From the NCBI GenBank assembly GCA_028455995.1, contig JABELC010000013.1, positions 372,001-436,000 of the forward strand: a DNA stretch of 64,000 nt, written 5' to 3'. A model generated the notes under the pieces. It searched no databases. It was not told the DNA's origin and saw nothing but the letters and a program-made list of their open reading frames with translations. Shown piece after piece: positions 1-11,983 of the stretch. Origin of the DNA: Scleromitrula shiraiana. Its lineage: Eukaryota; Ascomycota; Leotiomycetes; Helotiales; Sclerotiniaceae. Each line of letters opens with the position of its first letter. Position 1 is the first letter of the stretch. Position numbers and translations under genes: made by a program.

Positions 1-1848
1 AAAAAACGAAAGAGGGAATCTACTATCAAGCTTGTCCCCGAGGCAGCTAGGATTTTCCAAGGATTAGAATTCTACTTTCTCCCAAATGATGATAAATCTC
101 CAGTGAGACGTGCTCGTATTACCAAGGCGAGGGAACGAGGCGCTACGTGGACAAAAGAATGGACTCCGAAGACAACACATCTCATTGTAGATGACAGTCT
201 GACAAAACAAGATGCCTTGCGATACTTTAAGCTTGAAGTTTTACCACCAGATATCATTGCGGTTAACATGAGTTACTTACTTGATTGTATTGAGTTTCAA
301 CGACTCTTCGATCCGAACCAGAAGAGTTATCAAGTCAAGGATCCCGAGGCAGAAGCCGAGAAAGGACAAGCATCTATGCCAGTGGAGGTTGATAATTCCT
401 CACAGTCGAAAGTTTCTCGGAGAAAACTTAATGGATGGGAGCCACAGAAGGAGACACCTCCCAGAAGTGTACCTTCAACCCAAACTGATCACCTTCAACA
501 ACCTCCAGTAAGTCCTGAAATTGGCGATCAATCAGCTCTTGAAGGATTAAACCAGGACGAAACTTTGAAATCCAGGGGAAAAGAACCCGCGATGATAACA
601 ACGAGTCAAGAATTTGGAATTCTCCAGGAGTTTATAGATCTTGCCAAGGAAACAGAAGATCTACCTCTAGAGGATGAGGACGCCACAAATGAGGTTGAAG
701 ATCTCGACGAATCAGATGATAATGATGGCAGTAAATCACCTCTTAAAGCACCTTTATCACGCCGAGCAAAGGCACCTCGAGGAAAAGGTCTAAACCTAGC
801 AAGCTTCCAATGCATGACGGGCGGAACAGCAATGACCAACCAACCCAACCCCAACGCCCATCTAATTGAAATCCTCCAACGAATGTCCGACTACTACCGC
901 CGAACTGGCGACCAATGGCGCGAAAGATCCTACAAACTAGCCTGTGGCAAACTCCGTCGCGAGAACCGACCAATCTGCACCTACGACGACGCCATAGTCA
1001 TCCCCTCCATTGGGGCCTCCATAGCCGCCAAAATCGAAGAAATAAATTGCACCGGCCACCTCCGCAAACTCGAGCACGCCGAATCAGAAAACAACTACGA
1101 ATCGCTAACCCTCTTCATGGAAATCTACGGCGTAAACAAAGTGCAAGCCTCAAAATGGGTGCAACAAGGCCACCGTACCCTCGACGATCTCCTCAAAAAC
1201 GTCAAACTATCCCCCAATCAAATAGTAGGAATAACCCACTACGAAGATCTCCGCCAACGTATCCCCCGCGACGAAGTCGCCGCGCTAGGCGCCTATATCA
1301 AAGAAGCCGCCTCAAAAATCGACCCCAAAATCGAAATTATAATCGGAGGAAGCTATCGACGGGGCGCCAAAACCTCCGGCGATATCGATATCATCCTCAC
1401 GAAACCCAACACAAAATCTACCTCGGAACTAATGCCCCTCTTACACGCCCTCATCACCTCCCTCGAAAACAGCAATTTCCTCGTCGCCGCCCTCGCCGTC
1501 CCCCACAACGAAGACGGCTCCAAATGGCACGGCTGCTGCATCCTGCCCTCGCTCCCTAAACCGCGCCAAATATGGCGACGCATTGATTTCCTGCTTGTTC
1601 CGACGACGGAGATGGGTGCTGCGCTTATTTATTTTACGGGCGATGATGTGTTTAATAGGAGTTTGAGGCTGTTGGCGGGGAAGTTGGGGATGCGACTTAA
1701 TCAGAGGGGCTTGTATGCGGAGGTTATGAGGGGGAGGGGGAGGACGAAGGTTACGGAGGGGTCGCTGGTAGAGGGGGAGGATGAAAGGAGGATTTTTGGG
1801 GTGTTGGGGGTTCCTTGGAGGGAGCCGTGGGAGAGGGTTTTGTATTAG
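1..1848 (+). CDS. pol4: Family-X DNA polymerase (Pol4/Pol lambda-like), 5' end cut by window
   Basis: The frame is open from the first base, so the true start lies outside the window; 615 residues are visible. It begins with a basic patch (KKRKRE), a plausible nuclear signal. A BRCT-like region follows at about 60-310 (TTHLIVDD, YLLDCIEFQRL). After an acidic low-complexity linker (about 340-780) comes the 8-kDa helix-hairpin domain (about 840-1130, SYKLACGKLRR, IPSIGASIAAKIEEI). The palm carries GGSYRRG near 1346, the paired catalytic aspartates in SGDIDIILT near 1378-1400, and the third Asp in RRIDFLLVP near 1573-1600. These are hallmarks of Pol beta/lambda/mu enzymes, which fill gaps in base-excision repair and end joining. 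BRCT plus 8-kDa domain fits fungal Pol4 or Pol lambda. The sense strand is C-rich and G-poor from about 800 to 1580, then abruptly G-rich to the stop. Confidence 0.93.
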   Translation, partial: KKRKRESTIKLVPEAARIFQGLEFYFLPNDDKSPVRRARITKARERGATWTKEWTPKTTHLIVDDSLTKQDALRYFKLEVLPPDIIAVNMSYLLDCIEFQRLFDPNQKSYQVKDPEAEAEKGQASMPVEVDNSSQSKVSRRKLNGWEPQKETPPRSVPSTQTDHLQQPPVSPEIGDQSALEGLNQDETLKSRGKEPAMITTSQEFGILQEFIDLAKETEDLPLEDEDATNEVEDLDESDDNDGSKSPLKAPLSRRAKAPRGKGLNLASFQCMTGGTAMTNQPNPNAHLIEILQRMSDYYRRTGDQWRERSYKLACGKLRRENRPICTYDDAIVIPSIGASIAAKIEEINCTGHLRKLEHAESENNYESLTLFMEIYGVNKVQASKWVQQGHRTLDDLLKNVKLSPNQIVGITHYEDLRQRIPRDEVAALGAYIKEAASKIDPKIEIIIGGSYRRGAKTSGDIDIILTKPNTKSTSELMPLLHALITSLENSNFLVAALAVPHNEDGSKWHGCCILPSLPKPRQIWRRIDFLLVPTTEMGAALIYFTGDDVFNRSLRLLAGKLGMRLNQRGLYAEVMRGRGRTKVTEGSLVEGEDERRIFGVLGVPWREPWERVLY

Positions 1849-2046
1849 AGGGTGGGCGTGGGGGTGAGGGGGATGGCGTTTGAGGGAGGTGGGAAGATTA
1901 ATGAATTGATTCATGATACACTACGCTATCATCTATTGCTGTCTGATTTCTGATGTGTTATTTTGAGTCTTCAAATCAAATCGAGGTAAAATTTACAATA
2001 TTGAGTAAACCCAATCAAGCCAAATCTAATATAATCTAATCTAATC

Positions 2047-3219
2047 TCATTCCCCCTTCTCCTTCTCCTCCCCATAAACCCCATCCCTCCAATCCCAAAC
2101 CATACACCAATTCCTGCCCATCCCAAACTCCCCCATATCCACCTCCAATACTTCCATATCCCTCCATCCCATCTTCAGATACAAGGGGTGTCCTGCGAGC
2201 GTGGCTTCGAGATAGATAGATTTTTGAGCGTGATGGGCGAGCGTCTGGAGGGTGTGGAGGAGGAAACGGGCGAGTCCGTGGGATTGGTGAGACGGGTGGA
2301 TGGTGATGAAGTGGAGGACTGGAAAGAAGGGAGGGAGATGGGGGTTCAGTTGGGATTGCGGAGATGAAGGAATGAAAGAAAGGAGGGTGGGGAAGGGGTA
2401 AGTAAGGAAGGGGATTTAGGGGGGAACGGAGAGGTGGAAATGCAGTGGAGTTTTTGCATTGATGAATGTGTGTTGATGGTGCTTGATTCAAAGGGAAATG
2501 GGTGGGGCATGATATAGAAAGAGAGAAAATGAGGAAAGAAAGAAACGTGACATACGGAACATATCCTCCTTTTTAAACCACTTTTCTCTTAATCTATCCC
2601 ATCCCTTTGTCTTAGCTTCACAAATATCCAAATTCGACCCTTCAGGGAACTTTCCCTTTCCCTTTCCATTTTCCTTCTCCTTCTCTTTGCCCTCTCCCTC
2701 TCCCTTGTCCCCATTACTATTCCTATTCTCCCCCTTCCCACTCTCCTCCTCCTCACCCCCTTTCACCCCCTCCCTCTTCCAATGCATCCACCCCACAATC
2801 TCCCCCTCCCCCTTATCCGTAACAAGTTTCCACGTCTCCGTCCCCCTTGCGCTCAAATAATTTCGAAAAACATCCCCAATCCACGCGTGCAGCGCGGGAC
2901 GCGACACGCGGGATTCGGGCCACCGGCTGAGAACGAAGGGGTCGTTGGCGAAGGATGATTGCCAGATGCTGAACATGGTGGGGAGATCGCCGGGGGTGCA
3001 GGGGAGTATGGTGTAGGTTTGGTTGGGGGTAGTGTGGGTGGGGAGGGGAGGGGGAGGTGAGGGAGAAGGGGAGATTTTGGGGGGTGCGCTGGGTGTGAGG
3101 GTTGAGTATTGGGTGATGAGATGAGATTTAATGGAATTGGAATTGAGATTGAACCCGGTATGAGATGCAGAAATCCGAACAGAATTCAAACCCCTAAAGA
3201 ATCTCCTACAGATTCGCAT
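2047..3219 (-). CDS. GNAT-family N-acetyltransferase, two exons
   Basis: Exon 1 is 3219-2556, the intron 2555-2319 (237 nt, GTATGT donor, TTCCAG acceptor), exon 2 2318-2047. Joining in phase 1 gives a 311-residue protein. The N-terminus is basic and Ser/Arg-rich (MRICRRFFRG), possibly a mitochondrial presequence. The first conserved segment (about 3000-2860) resembles the start of fungal acetyltransferases (FSIWQSSFANDPF). EIVGWMHWKRE looks like strand 4. Exon 2 gives the acetyl-CoA region FITIHPSHQSHGLARFLL, followed by YLEATLAGHPLYLKMGW, the usual ending. A Lys/Glu/Gly-rich insert of about 40 residues is low complexity. GNAT enzymes transfer acetyl groups to amines; the substrate cannot be read from sequence. 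The gene converges on the polymerase gene, the two stops lying about 200 nt apart. The intron is long for this window. Confidence 0.8.
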
Positions 3220-5892
3220 TGTATGTAGATCACGGTTCGTTCCATTCTAACAAATATATATCTGTACGTACAAGCCCATGTTATTTATAGGGCGTCATCA
3301 ACTCGGTATGACTCCCAAAATCCATTCTCCTACCGTTCTTGCTAGAAGAACTTGCTTCTTTTTCTGGTGCATAAATAAATGGAATGAGTCATTGATTGTA
3401 TTTGCATGCCTATTAGATTTATACACGTCCTTATCAGAGTAGATCGGATCAGATCATTTTTCACCACTTTTGAAGGGTTGGATGGTTTTTATGGTGATAA
3501 GGATAGTGATGGATGGATATGGAGAATTCTCGACCCCTCATTCGGAAAATCTCTTTATAGAATATCGATATGAATATCGATATGGTATTAAATATCTTGT
3601 TGTCCATAAAAACATCCTGTATCAGAATCATCCATGAATAGTTGTACAATCACCCGGTTCACATCAAAACGATACAAGTATGTAAGACTGTAATTAAGAC
3701 CCCGCTCGGATCACTTTTTGAATTTGTTGCTAAAATGAGTTTAGTTCAGAGCAAAATATTTTATTTAAAATAAATAGTATTTCGTAAGTTTATAAAATAT
3801 TGAAATATTTCAAGTTTATATTGATATTTATTAAAAAAAAACTAGTATTTAAAATTATTATAGAAAAATAATGAAATTATTATATAAATTTTTAAAATTT
3901 ATAGATTTATCACTACTAATACTAGTAGTATCATAAATTTTATATACTACTAGTAGTAGATAAATATTTTATTTACTAGTAAATCATCTATTTTAATAAC
4001 CGTTACATCAAGTTGCTATTTAGAACTAAAGTTACTATATTTGGTAAACGCTTATTTAATTAATATTTGTAGGTCTAAATACGAAAAAAAAGTGATTCAA
4101 ATAGAGTCTAAATACCCGTGAAATTTGAATGATATTATTCAATTAAAGTTCTGTGACAAATTTCATTTCAATTGATTGATTGATTGATCATTGATCATTG
4201 ATGTCTCATCTCATCTCATTTTTCTTTTTCTTGCCGTCTTTTTCTCCATGTTTGGCTTGCGATCAGATGAACTCGTCCCGACCCGAACATAGGTCGGTAT
4301 CTGAGTATATTTATATCTTCTTGTTGCAGGCACACACGCACAAACGCACACACGCACAAACGTTTGGTATTGGTATCTATCTATGTGGCCTAAAAATACT
4401 ATAATTTTAATGAATACCTTCGGAACCTCCTTCGGATCTATCGCTGTTGATTATTGCAAACTCCCTCCAGGGCTTTACAAGCTTGTATTGTAATGACTCG
4501 AATAGTTCTAGATTTCCGAAGCAAGCCCTAGAGTAGAGAGGCTCTATACTGTAGAAGGCAAGCGGAAGATCCAATTAATGATTAGGTAAATCATTACCAG
4601 GATTCCTGGTAGGTGTTACTTTTACTTTTAACTTATCACAATCTGCATTAGTACGTACATAGATAGTTCTAGTACAATGTAGGTACGGAAGTATCCTATG
4701 AAAAATTACTGCAGATCACAAGCGCTATAATAAATACAGTAGCTCTATGCATAGGAGTTCACTATTCGTTCGTTCATTCGTTTGTACCTTACTTCCTTAC
4801 AGTGGTTCCTGTCTCCATACGTGCATTATCAAAATGATAGAACTATACTCGAGTAGAGTAAATACCACAAGAAACGAAATTCCATGATTGATAATTTGAA
4901 GCTTCGAAAATGTAATTTTCCTATCTATCCAATGATATGTATCAATTTACCCGGTAGATGCATCGAAAACCACTTTTAATAAGTTTTATACGAATCGAGA
5001 AACACTAACGGTTGATGATCATCACTAGGAACAAGATAGTAAGTACCTAGTAAGTACCTCCTAGCCTTTCCTTAGCCCTTTCCTAGCCCTGGAAGTAGAA
5101 ATTAAAGCCGTGGAACTACTCCGTAAGTATCCCTAACTGTGGTCTAGTTGAATGTAATTAGCTATGAAAATCCAAATAATGATCCGTGAACAATACAAAA
5201 TGAGAAGTAAAGAATACTTATCATCGTAGAACTTCGCTTAACTTCCATAAAAAGACTTCGCTTTTTTATTAACTGAATGTACTAAGCAAAATACTTGTAG
5301 TATAATTAATACTAGTAATCAAGTTTATAAATAAACAAACTTTTACATCATGATATTTTATTTGAAAAATTAATTTTTTTAATTAATAATTTTAAAATTT
5401 TAAATTAATATAAATAGGTTTTAAAAACCCTAACTAAAAATTGATTATTTTATATAGTAGTTTTTATTTACCAAAATTATAAACTCATTTACTAACTACA
5501 TCTTCAGTTTGTGTATCATACTACTAGTAACAAAAAAACGAAATCCTTTTACAGAGGTTAATTAATAAGTCTGTAAGATCATGAAAAGTAGCTCCTCTTG
5601 GCCCCCTATTTTCCGCTTCGATTTCTTATCAAAATAATAAACCCTACCAGTCAACTCGAATCCAACCCCAATTCAACCTAACCTATCAAATATCATTGAA
5701 CTACCTACTCCGTAATAGGTACCGATAGCTTTACCTAGTTCGAATCTTTAGAGTCTAATCTGGGAGGCGTTTCTCGAGATCCGAGATTCCAGAGACTCGG
5801 AGGGATTTCCCCAGAATCTCAATTCTTTAGTCTCGAAAACTTCTACATATACTTTGGCTGGTGTAGTACCCTAAGTACAGTACTAGGTAATC
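3220..5892. other. Intergenic region with two AT-rich islands; no gene seen
   Basis: No convincing coding frame is present on either strand. Two stretches, about 3720-4060 and 5260-5540, are almost purely A/T with runs such as TTTAAAATTTTAAATTAAT and clusters of ACTAGT-like words (TACTAGTAGTA). Between them the sequence is ordinary. A TTGATTGATTGATTGATCATTGATC repeat sits near 4170-4200 and an ACACACGCACAAACG duplication near 4328-4362. The last 300 bases before 5893 should contain the promoter of the next gene. The AT islands could be relics of repeat-induced point mutation on old transposons, but no transposase motif survives. Confidence 0.6.
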
Positions 5893-8671
5893 ATGCAAAC
5901 ACCATCCTCCAGTACAACAACAATCATGGCTTACCCCCCTGGTTCTCAATCTCCAACACTTACTGATCCGGGTATGATTCTACCATTGAATGAAACCAAT
6001 TTCGACTTAGAATCCTCCTCTGATGACCCAGCATCCTTCGATCCTCTTTTCCCAGGCGATTCATGGCAAGAATTTGATTCCGGTTTTAAATATTCTGTTG
6101 GAATGTCTCCCATTACACCCACCACACCAATCATATATGGGAATGGAACAATGTTGTCGGATATAGGTGAAGTTACCGAAGCGGAGAGTACGCCGGGAAA
6201 GAAGTTACCTGGACCTGCGGAGCGGCGATTTCTAAAGCAACAACAACTTCATAATGGACATCGAATAAGTGGACCTATGGGCCATGATGCGATAGGAAAG
6301 AGGCCGAAAATGGGGAATCATGAGAGAAAGATATCCGTGGAATCTGCCAGTACTGTTACTTCCGAACCGCAAACTGCTACGTTTGGAGATATCGACGATG
6401 CCGTTAGTGTGGATGATAGTAATTTTCAGGGCGACGATGAGGAGAGTGTGGCAGATTCATATACAGATCCATATCGGGAAAATATTGTTGCAACGGAGTC
6501 TCGCAGATTGGCGCGAAAGGAAGGTAATTTCGGGGACGATGATCAAAATTCTAGCGTTGCTCTTAGTATGAGGGCCGAGCAAATTTTATTGAATGCCAAA
6601 CGGCGACTCAATGTGAGTTTCTTTTTTCTTTAGGTTTTTTGGAATATGGAATTGGGGCCAGATATTGACAATTGCGTTATAGAATATGGAGGGAAATCTG
6701 ACACGAGCGCGAAGCTCTCTTATAGCTCCAGCACCTTCGATGTCTTCTATATACAGCACGAGTCCTTTAACAAAATCTACACCATCCCCTTTACAATTCG
6801 ATCGGCGCACGAGTGGACTACCTCCTTCGAGACAGCGATCATTTTACAATATATCAAACGATTCAACTACAAATTTAAGCCCTGGTCATTCGAGAGTGTT
6901 TAGTGAGAATAGCATATCCCCTTCGAGAGCTACAGCATTTCCAGTTCGAGCGTCCAGTGCAGCAGGTTCTTATAGAAATAGAGGTGGGTGGCCTACTATC
7001 ACAAGATCTAGGTCACAAAGCTCACATCTTCCGGAAGTGATTGCGGAGGGTCAAAATGGAAGACCAATACGTTCCGCGAATTCATCGCCCTCATTTCGAG
7101 TTTCTCCATCGCAAGCAAAATTCCTTGGGCCTTTGTCAGAAGATGAAGTCCCCGAATTCGACGATAGATCTAGCAGCCGGGCTGATACCGAACGAGAATA
7201 TTTGAGCCCACATGAAGGTCGTGGATTGAGTAGATCATCATCTAACTCGAGCATACGAATGAAGGATATTCAACATCAAATGCATGATCTTAAGGGAAGA
7301 TTATCAGCTTTGCGAGATCGTGCTAGAGATGATAACATGAAGCGTCGCAGTTTACAAAGCTTACGTACTCCCAGTCCTTTCACAGTAGCCGAGCAGTGGT
7401 CCCCAAAGGAGGATTCGAATTCTAATGCGACGGAGGATCGACCTCAATGGGATGAAGTGCGTGAGATGGAGGATCATTTAGCAGGTGTGCACCCCGTTCA
7501 TGAAACAAGACGGCTGCATAAATACTCCGAACCGAATCCAATCGGCATATATAAAGATCAACAAAAAGGGATCACGAGCCCCGTCAACATATTATCTTCA
7601 ACCGATTTGTCAGACTACGAGACTGCTGAAGAATCACCAGCATTTAACGATGATGAGTATAACGACGAAATGATTAATCATGACGAGCTTGATGAGGGAG
7701 ATGAAAGTGATGCATCGATTTATCACGAATCCCTCGTAGAACAAATTTCGCACGAAGATCGCGAGGATGCATTCGATTATGAGCATTTCTTTCTACACAG
7801 CGCGATGGGAACCATGAGTCGCGAGAGAAGTGGTAGTCTCAGCTCTGAAGACTCAGTATCGACAACTCGTGGACCTACAGCTCCTACTATCGCGGGATAT
7901 AGCTCTCAAAATTCAAGTGGGCTACCATCAATTATTCATCTCAGATCGGAGAGTAATGCATCAGTCTCAACATTCGCTTCTTTTGTAACCGCAAAATCAA
8001 GTGTTGAATACGAAGACGACGAAGATGATGAAAATCCGTTCGATCTTACCATTCCCTTAACACCTGAATCGCCTAAATCTGCTCAACAATCTACATTTAT
8101 CACCCGCGAATCTAAACGCTCTACGTTTGGTTCCCTTCCTCCATCCACCACCAATATCAGAGATAATCAGGATATTGGAATAGCCCGCGGATCAGGTCTC
8201 TACGACTTAGACATCAAACCCGGAATCCATAGCCGAACCTATTCCCTAGAATCTACATCCTCAACAGGAACAGCTCGCAGTTACCCCCAAATCAATAAGC
8301 CAAAAGACCTCCATTCGAATACAACGGCTACTCTTACACCACCTGGCACTTCATCTAGTTCGCATTCTCATCCTCCTAGATCTACTTCTCTTGCTAATAA
8401 TAACAACAACAACAACAATAACAATAACAATATCGATAATCATAATGATAATATACAACAGTCTTCCTCCTCATCTTCATTTTCCTCATCAGCAACGATC
8501 AACATGCTAGAGGAGAACGATCAGGTATTGGTGGAGAGATTGGTGGCTAGTTTGGGGAAGGTGGTATTGGGGATTCAGGATGCGGAGAGGGGGAGTGGGG
8601 AGGCGAGGATGTGGAGGAGGAGGTTGGATGCCGCGAGGAGGGTTTTGGAGGGGGACGAGGGCGCGGTTTGA
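5893..8671 (+). CDS. Large low-complexity fungal protein of unknown function, two exons
   Basis: Exon 1 is 5893-6612, the intron 6613-6682 (70 nt, GTGAGT donor, TATAG acceptor) and exon 2 6683-8671, joined in phase 0; 902 residues. A second in-frame ATG lies 33 bases downstream in good context, so the first residues are uncertain. The protein is rich in Ser, Asp and Glu. A conserved-looking helical segment spans the splice junction (SMRAEQILLNAKRRL, then NMEGNLTRARSSL), and another heptad-like stretch reads IQHQMHDLKGRLSALRDRARD near 7268-7340. Acidic blocks (EDDEDDENPFDL near 8013) and a poly-Asn run (8395-8433) follow. The C-terminus has a predicted helix (DQVLVERLVASLGKVVLGI). This pattern fits a phosphorylated coiled-coil scaffold. 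I do not recognise an enzymatic domain and assign no function. Confidence 0.85.
8393..8436 (+). repeat. (AAC/AAT)n trinucleotide tract coding poly-asparagine
   Basis: A run of AAT/AAC codons inside exon 2 of the preceding gene encodes about 13 consecutive asparagines. It is in frame, so copy-number change would alter tract length without breaking the gene. It is immediately followed by a serine-rich stretch. Confidence 0.9.
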
Positions 8672-9837
8672 AATTTGAATGGCCTTTTCTTCTTCTCCTC
8701 CTTTCGAGCGATGTTGAAAGCACTTACCTCTCCCCCTCGCCTTTTTATTTTCTTATTTATCTCTTGGATATCGATTCTCGATTTTTTTTTTCAATTGGCG
8801 TTACAGAAACGCCTTTACACTTTTTACTTTGTTTTGTTTTTTTTTTACTTTACCCTCACTATTAAAGACTCTACTTAACTTCATCTCATTTGTTATACCC
8901 CGACTTTAGAAAAGGAGGGAGGGGGGTTTAAAAAGCGGATCAAACTTCATTGGATTGGATTGGGGATTTTTTTGATACCCAGTGGATTGGAGATTTTGGA
9001 TGGGATGGGATGGGATGGGATGGGATGGGATGGGATTGATATTACTGAATAATCTTTTTCTATTTTGCTTGGATTGCTTGACGGATGACGGATGATGGAG
9101 GTGTATGGGTGGGAGGGGGTATGTGATGCAATGGGTGGGATATTTACTTGATTTGATTTATACCCATGGTGCCTGACTGATATAATAAACATAACATGAT
9201 ATTTAAATGGAATGGGGCGGGGGGAGTTTGATTATGATTGGATGGATGGACGGATGGAGGGATGGAGGGAGGAAGGGAGGGAGGGAGGAAGAGAGGGAGA
9301 TGTATATCGATGGATGGATGGATAGATGATTGAATAGGAGATGAAAGGATGGTAGAAAAATTATAATATATATTTATATAATATTATTTATGATTTATTG
9401 ATATGATATTATTTTGACTTATTCTTTACTGAAATAAATACCCCTTGTATATATTGATAGGTATGAATAGAACAAACAGAATGAAACTTGTTATGAACTT
9501 ATATATCCAAATTTAATAAAGCCATTAATAATATTTTATTCAACTACTTCTCCTTCTGTTTCCTCCAATTTCCCCTATAAAAATAATTTTCTAAACGAAT
9601 GAATGGATAAAATAACCATATTCATAATCATAATCGTAACCATAACCATAACTATAACCATAACAGCCAGAAACGAACCACAACTCCTCGATACAGAAAC
9701 CAACCGATCTCTATCTATACGAAACTACAACTATCTGCTTTTTAACCATACTACCAAAAAACGCGATACGTTAGACTTCCCTCATAATAATTCTCCACTT
9801 CCACACTCCACTCCCTATCCCAAAAACCACGAACCCC
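8672..9837. other. Convergent intergenic region with G-rich repeats
   Basis: This is the shared 3' flank of the gene ending at 8671 and the minus-strand gene ending at 9838. It starts with a T-rich stretch (8700-8860) suited to 3'-end formation. It then holds a (TGGGA)n tract (9001-9037), a GGAT/GGGA mixture (9236-9300), an AT-rich patch (9355-9410) and an ATAACC/ATAACT run (9620-9665). Apparent short frames here are translated repeats. No gene is supported. Confidence 0.7.
9001..9037. repeat. (TGGGA)7 pentanucleotide microsatellite
   Basis: Seven perfect copies of TGGGA occur in tandem in the 3' flank of the gene ending at 8671. The plus strand around it is strongly G-rich and C-poor. Confidence 0.95.
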
Positions 9838-11891
9838 TCAAATAACATTCTCATCCCCCAAACCATGAGAAGAATCATCCAAGCCCCCCTGCATCTGTTC
9901 CCCCTCCATCTCCATCTCCATCTCCAACTCATGAACATCATTCTCCTCAACAGGCTCAAGCTCAGACTCAGCCTCAACCACCAAAACCGTAACCTCACTC
10001 TGCGTCCTCTCCTCCACCTCATCACCCAACGCCGACCCCTCCGACTTCAATCCCCCAACCCTCCTCACACTCTTCAACCCCGCATTCGGCAACTGTAGCG
10101 ATGGAATTCTCGGCGCCATCTTCTCACTATTACCAGCCACTGGAGGCGGAATCAAAAGTTTCAAATTAGCCTGAGAGCCCGTTCGTTTAGCCAAGAATCT
10201 CTTAGCCCAACCATCACCATCGCCACTTCCATGATGATAACCTTCCTCGCAAGCAACCAAGCTATCTCCCTGATGTGATTCCGTCATTTGTCTCGTGGCA
10301 TCCGGAATAGGGGTTCCCCTTGCCCAGCGATCGCCATAGACTTTTGTCCAATGAGAACCGGCACGATCAGCACCGTCTTCTAAAACTCCTTCCTTGGGTG
10401 TGAAAGGGGCTGCTTTGGGTCGAATAGCTCGATTAACACAGGTGATGATGAAGAAGACCAAAGCGCTCACACCAGCCAAGATCAAAAAGCCACAAATCAT
10501 CTTGAGACCTACGTTCTTATGTCCGACTTCTTTGAGACAATAGTCATAACGATAACCTTGATTCCTGAATCTTTCGCAATCCTCCTCTGTCTGAGGAGTC
10601 CAATCCTTTGGCCAAATTTCACGAACACGGAGTCGATGTAAATCAGGCTTGACGTGTGCCCCATATTTCTCTGGTTTCCCGTACTTGTCCGGGACACAGC
10701 GACCATTTTTCTCGGTTCCCCAAGTGCATTTTCCATGTCTAGCTTGTTCATCAGCTAGTTTTTCGAGGAAGGTTTTAATTCTTGGTGTTGTTGATTTGGC
10801 TGTATCATCGCGACAGTGTCCGTCAACAAGTTTCTGACCTTTTTGACAGCGATGCCCAGCCTTATAATAAGAATCCATAGCTTTGATTGGTTTACCTTCG
10901 CAAGGACATTCAACGAGATCATCTAGCCTTAAGAGCTCTAGCTCGTTGCCTTTGCAAGGTTTGCATCGCTTTTGGATTACTTGTCCTTCAATCGAAACGC
11001 CAGGATTTCTCAGAACTGGATGAGAACCAGAAGACTCGATGTTCCTTGCAACCAATCGAGCATTTTGATTGTCAACTGCATGCTTGGACTCACATTGGCC
11101 GTTCTCCAATGAGCAACTTTGCTTAATATCTGGCGTTGGGAGCACGATAGCCCGGCTTATGGTATTGATAGGTATAGTTTTTACTGGGCTTTTGGCACCA
11201 AAATAGGGTTTGCATCTCCGAACCGAATTCCTATTACCGCATTGAACATTTGTTTCTTTTTCCGATCTGATCTCATGTGCACCTGGCGAATAGATCGTTG
11301 TGCGCCAAGGAGCATTGGGATTCTCTGAAATATAAGAAGCTTGTTGATGGAATCGATTGGCTTGTTCTTGTGAAGACTCCAAAAATCCCTCCCTGGGTTC
11401 GATAATTTTGCTATTTTTCTTCTGACATTCACTAACAAACCATTCCGCTGATTTCACATCAGCACAGGTATAGTATATGTATATCAACCGAGATGAAAGA
11501 ACATACCAATGGGATCAAAATTATACTTGCAAGAAGCAGAACAACTCCTACCAGCCGACAAGAACGGACCAAGTTTAGAATCATCACTATCCGCACACTT
11601 ACAGTTAACATCCGTCGGATGACAAGACACAGTCGGAGGACGAAAAGTCTTCTCAATGCATTCATGCACACACATTTCCGCCCGAGAAATATCCTTCGGG
11701 CCCAAATCCCTAGGCTGCTGAACATGCAATTTATTATGCTTGCCGAATAAAGTATCAGACTCATATCGATGTATATTAATTTGAGCCGAGTTATCAGGAA
11801 TGATGGTATCAGGGACCGGTTCAAGAACCACTTCTCCGGAATTTGGACCACCAGGTCGAATCGATGTGGCGGATACGAGAACAATGCACAT
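9838..11891 (-). CDS. CFEM-like cysteine-rich membrane protein, two exons, N-terminus uncertain
   Basis: Exon 1 is modelled as 11891-11507, the intron 11506-11448 (59 nt, GTATGT donor, ATCAG acceptor), exon 2 11447-9838; 664 residues. Cysteines at residues 74, 78, 90, 97, 99, 117, 121 and 136 match the eight-Cys CFEM plan, with the diagnostic CHPTDVNCKC. CFEM proteins are fungal surface proteins linked to heme uptake or host interaction. More cysteine pairs follow (CKPCKG, VECPCEG). One clear membrane span lies near residues 445-466 (ICGFLILAGVSALVFFIITC), followed by a long acidic cytosolic tail. The reading frame stays open upstream of 11891 and encodes a hydrophobic stretch (TILKVVIIIAAMCIVLV), so the real start probably lies in an upstream exon. 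A good acceptor (CCAACAG, 11986-11984) and donor (GTAAGT, 12056) are present, but I found no in-frame ATG. Confidence 0.75.
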
Positions 11892-11983
11892 AGCGGCAAT
11901 AATTATGACGACCTTGAGGATAGTCTTTGCGGCTATATAGACACCGGAGTGAGGACGCTTTCCAAGTGGTTGGCCATCTCGCG

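Noticed and set aside
2200..2491. Alternative minus-strand frame starting MNQAPSTHIH
   Set aside because: It overlaps the acetyltransferase intron and exon 2 in another frame and is Pro/His-rich by composition. The spliced model rebuilds a continuous GNAT motif.
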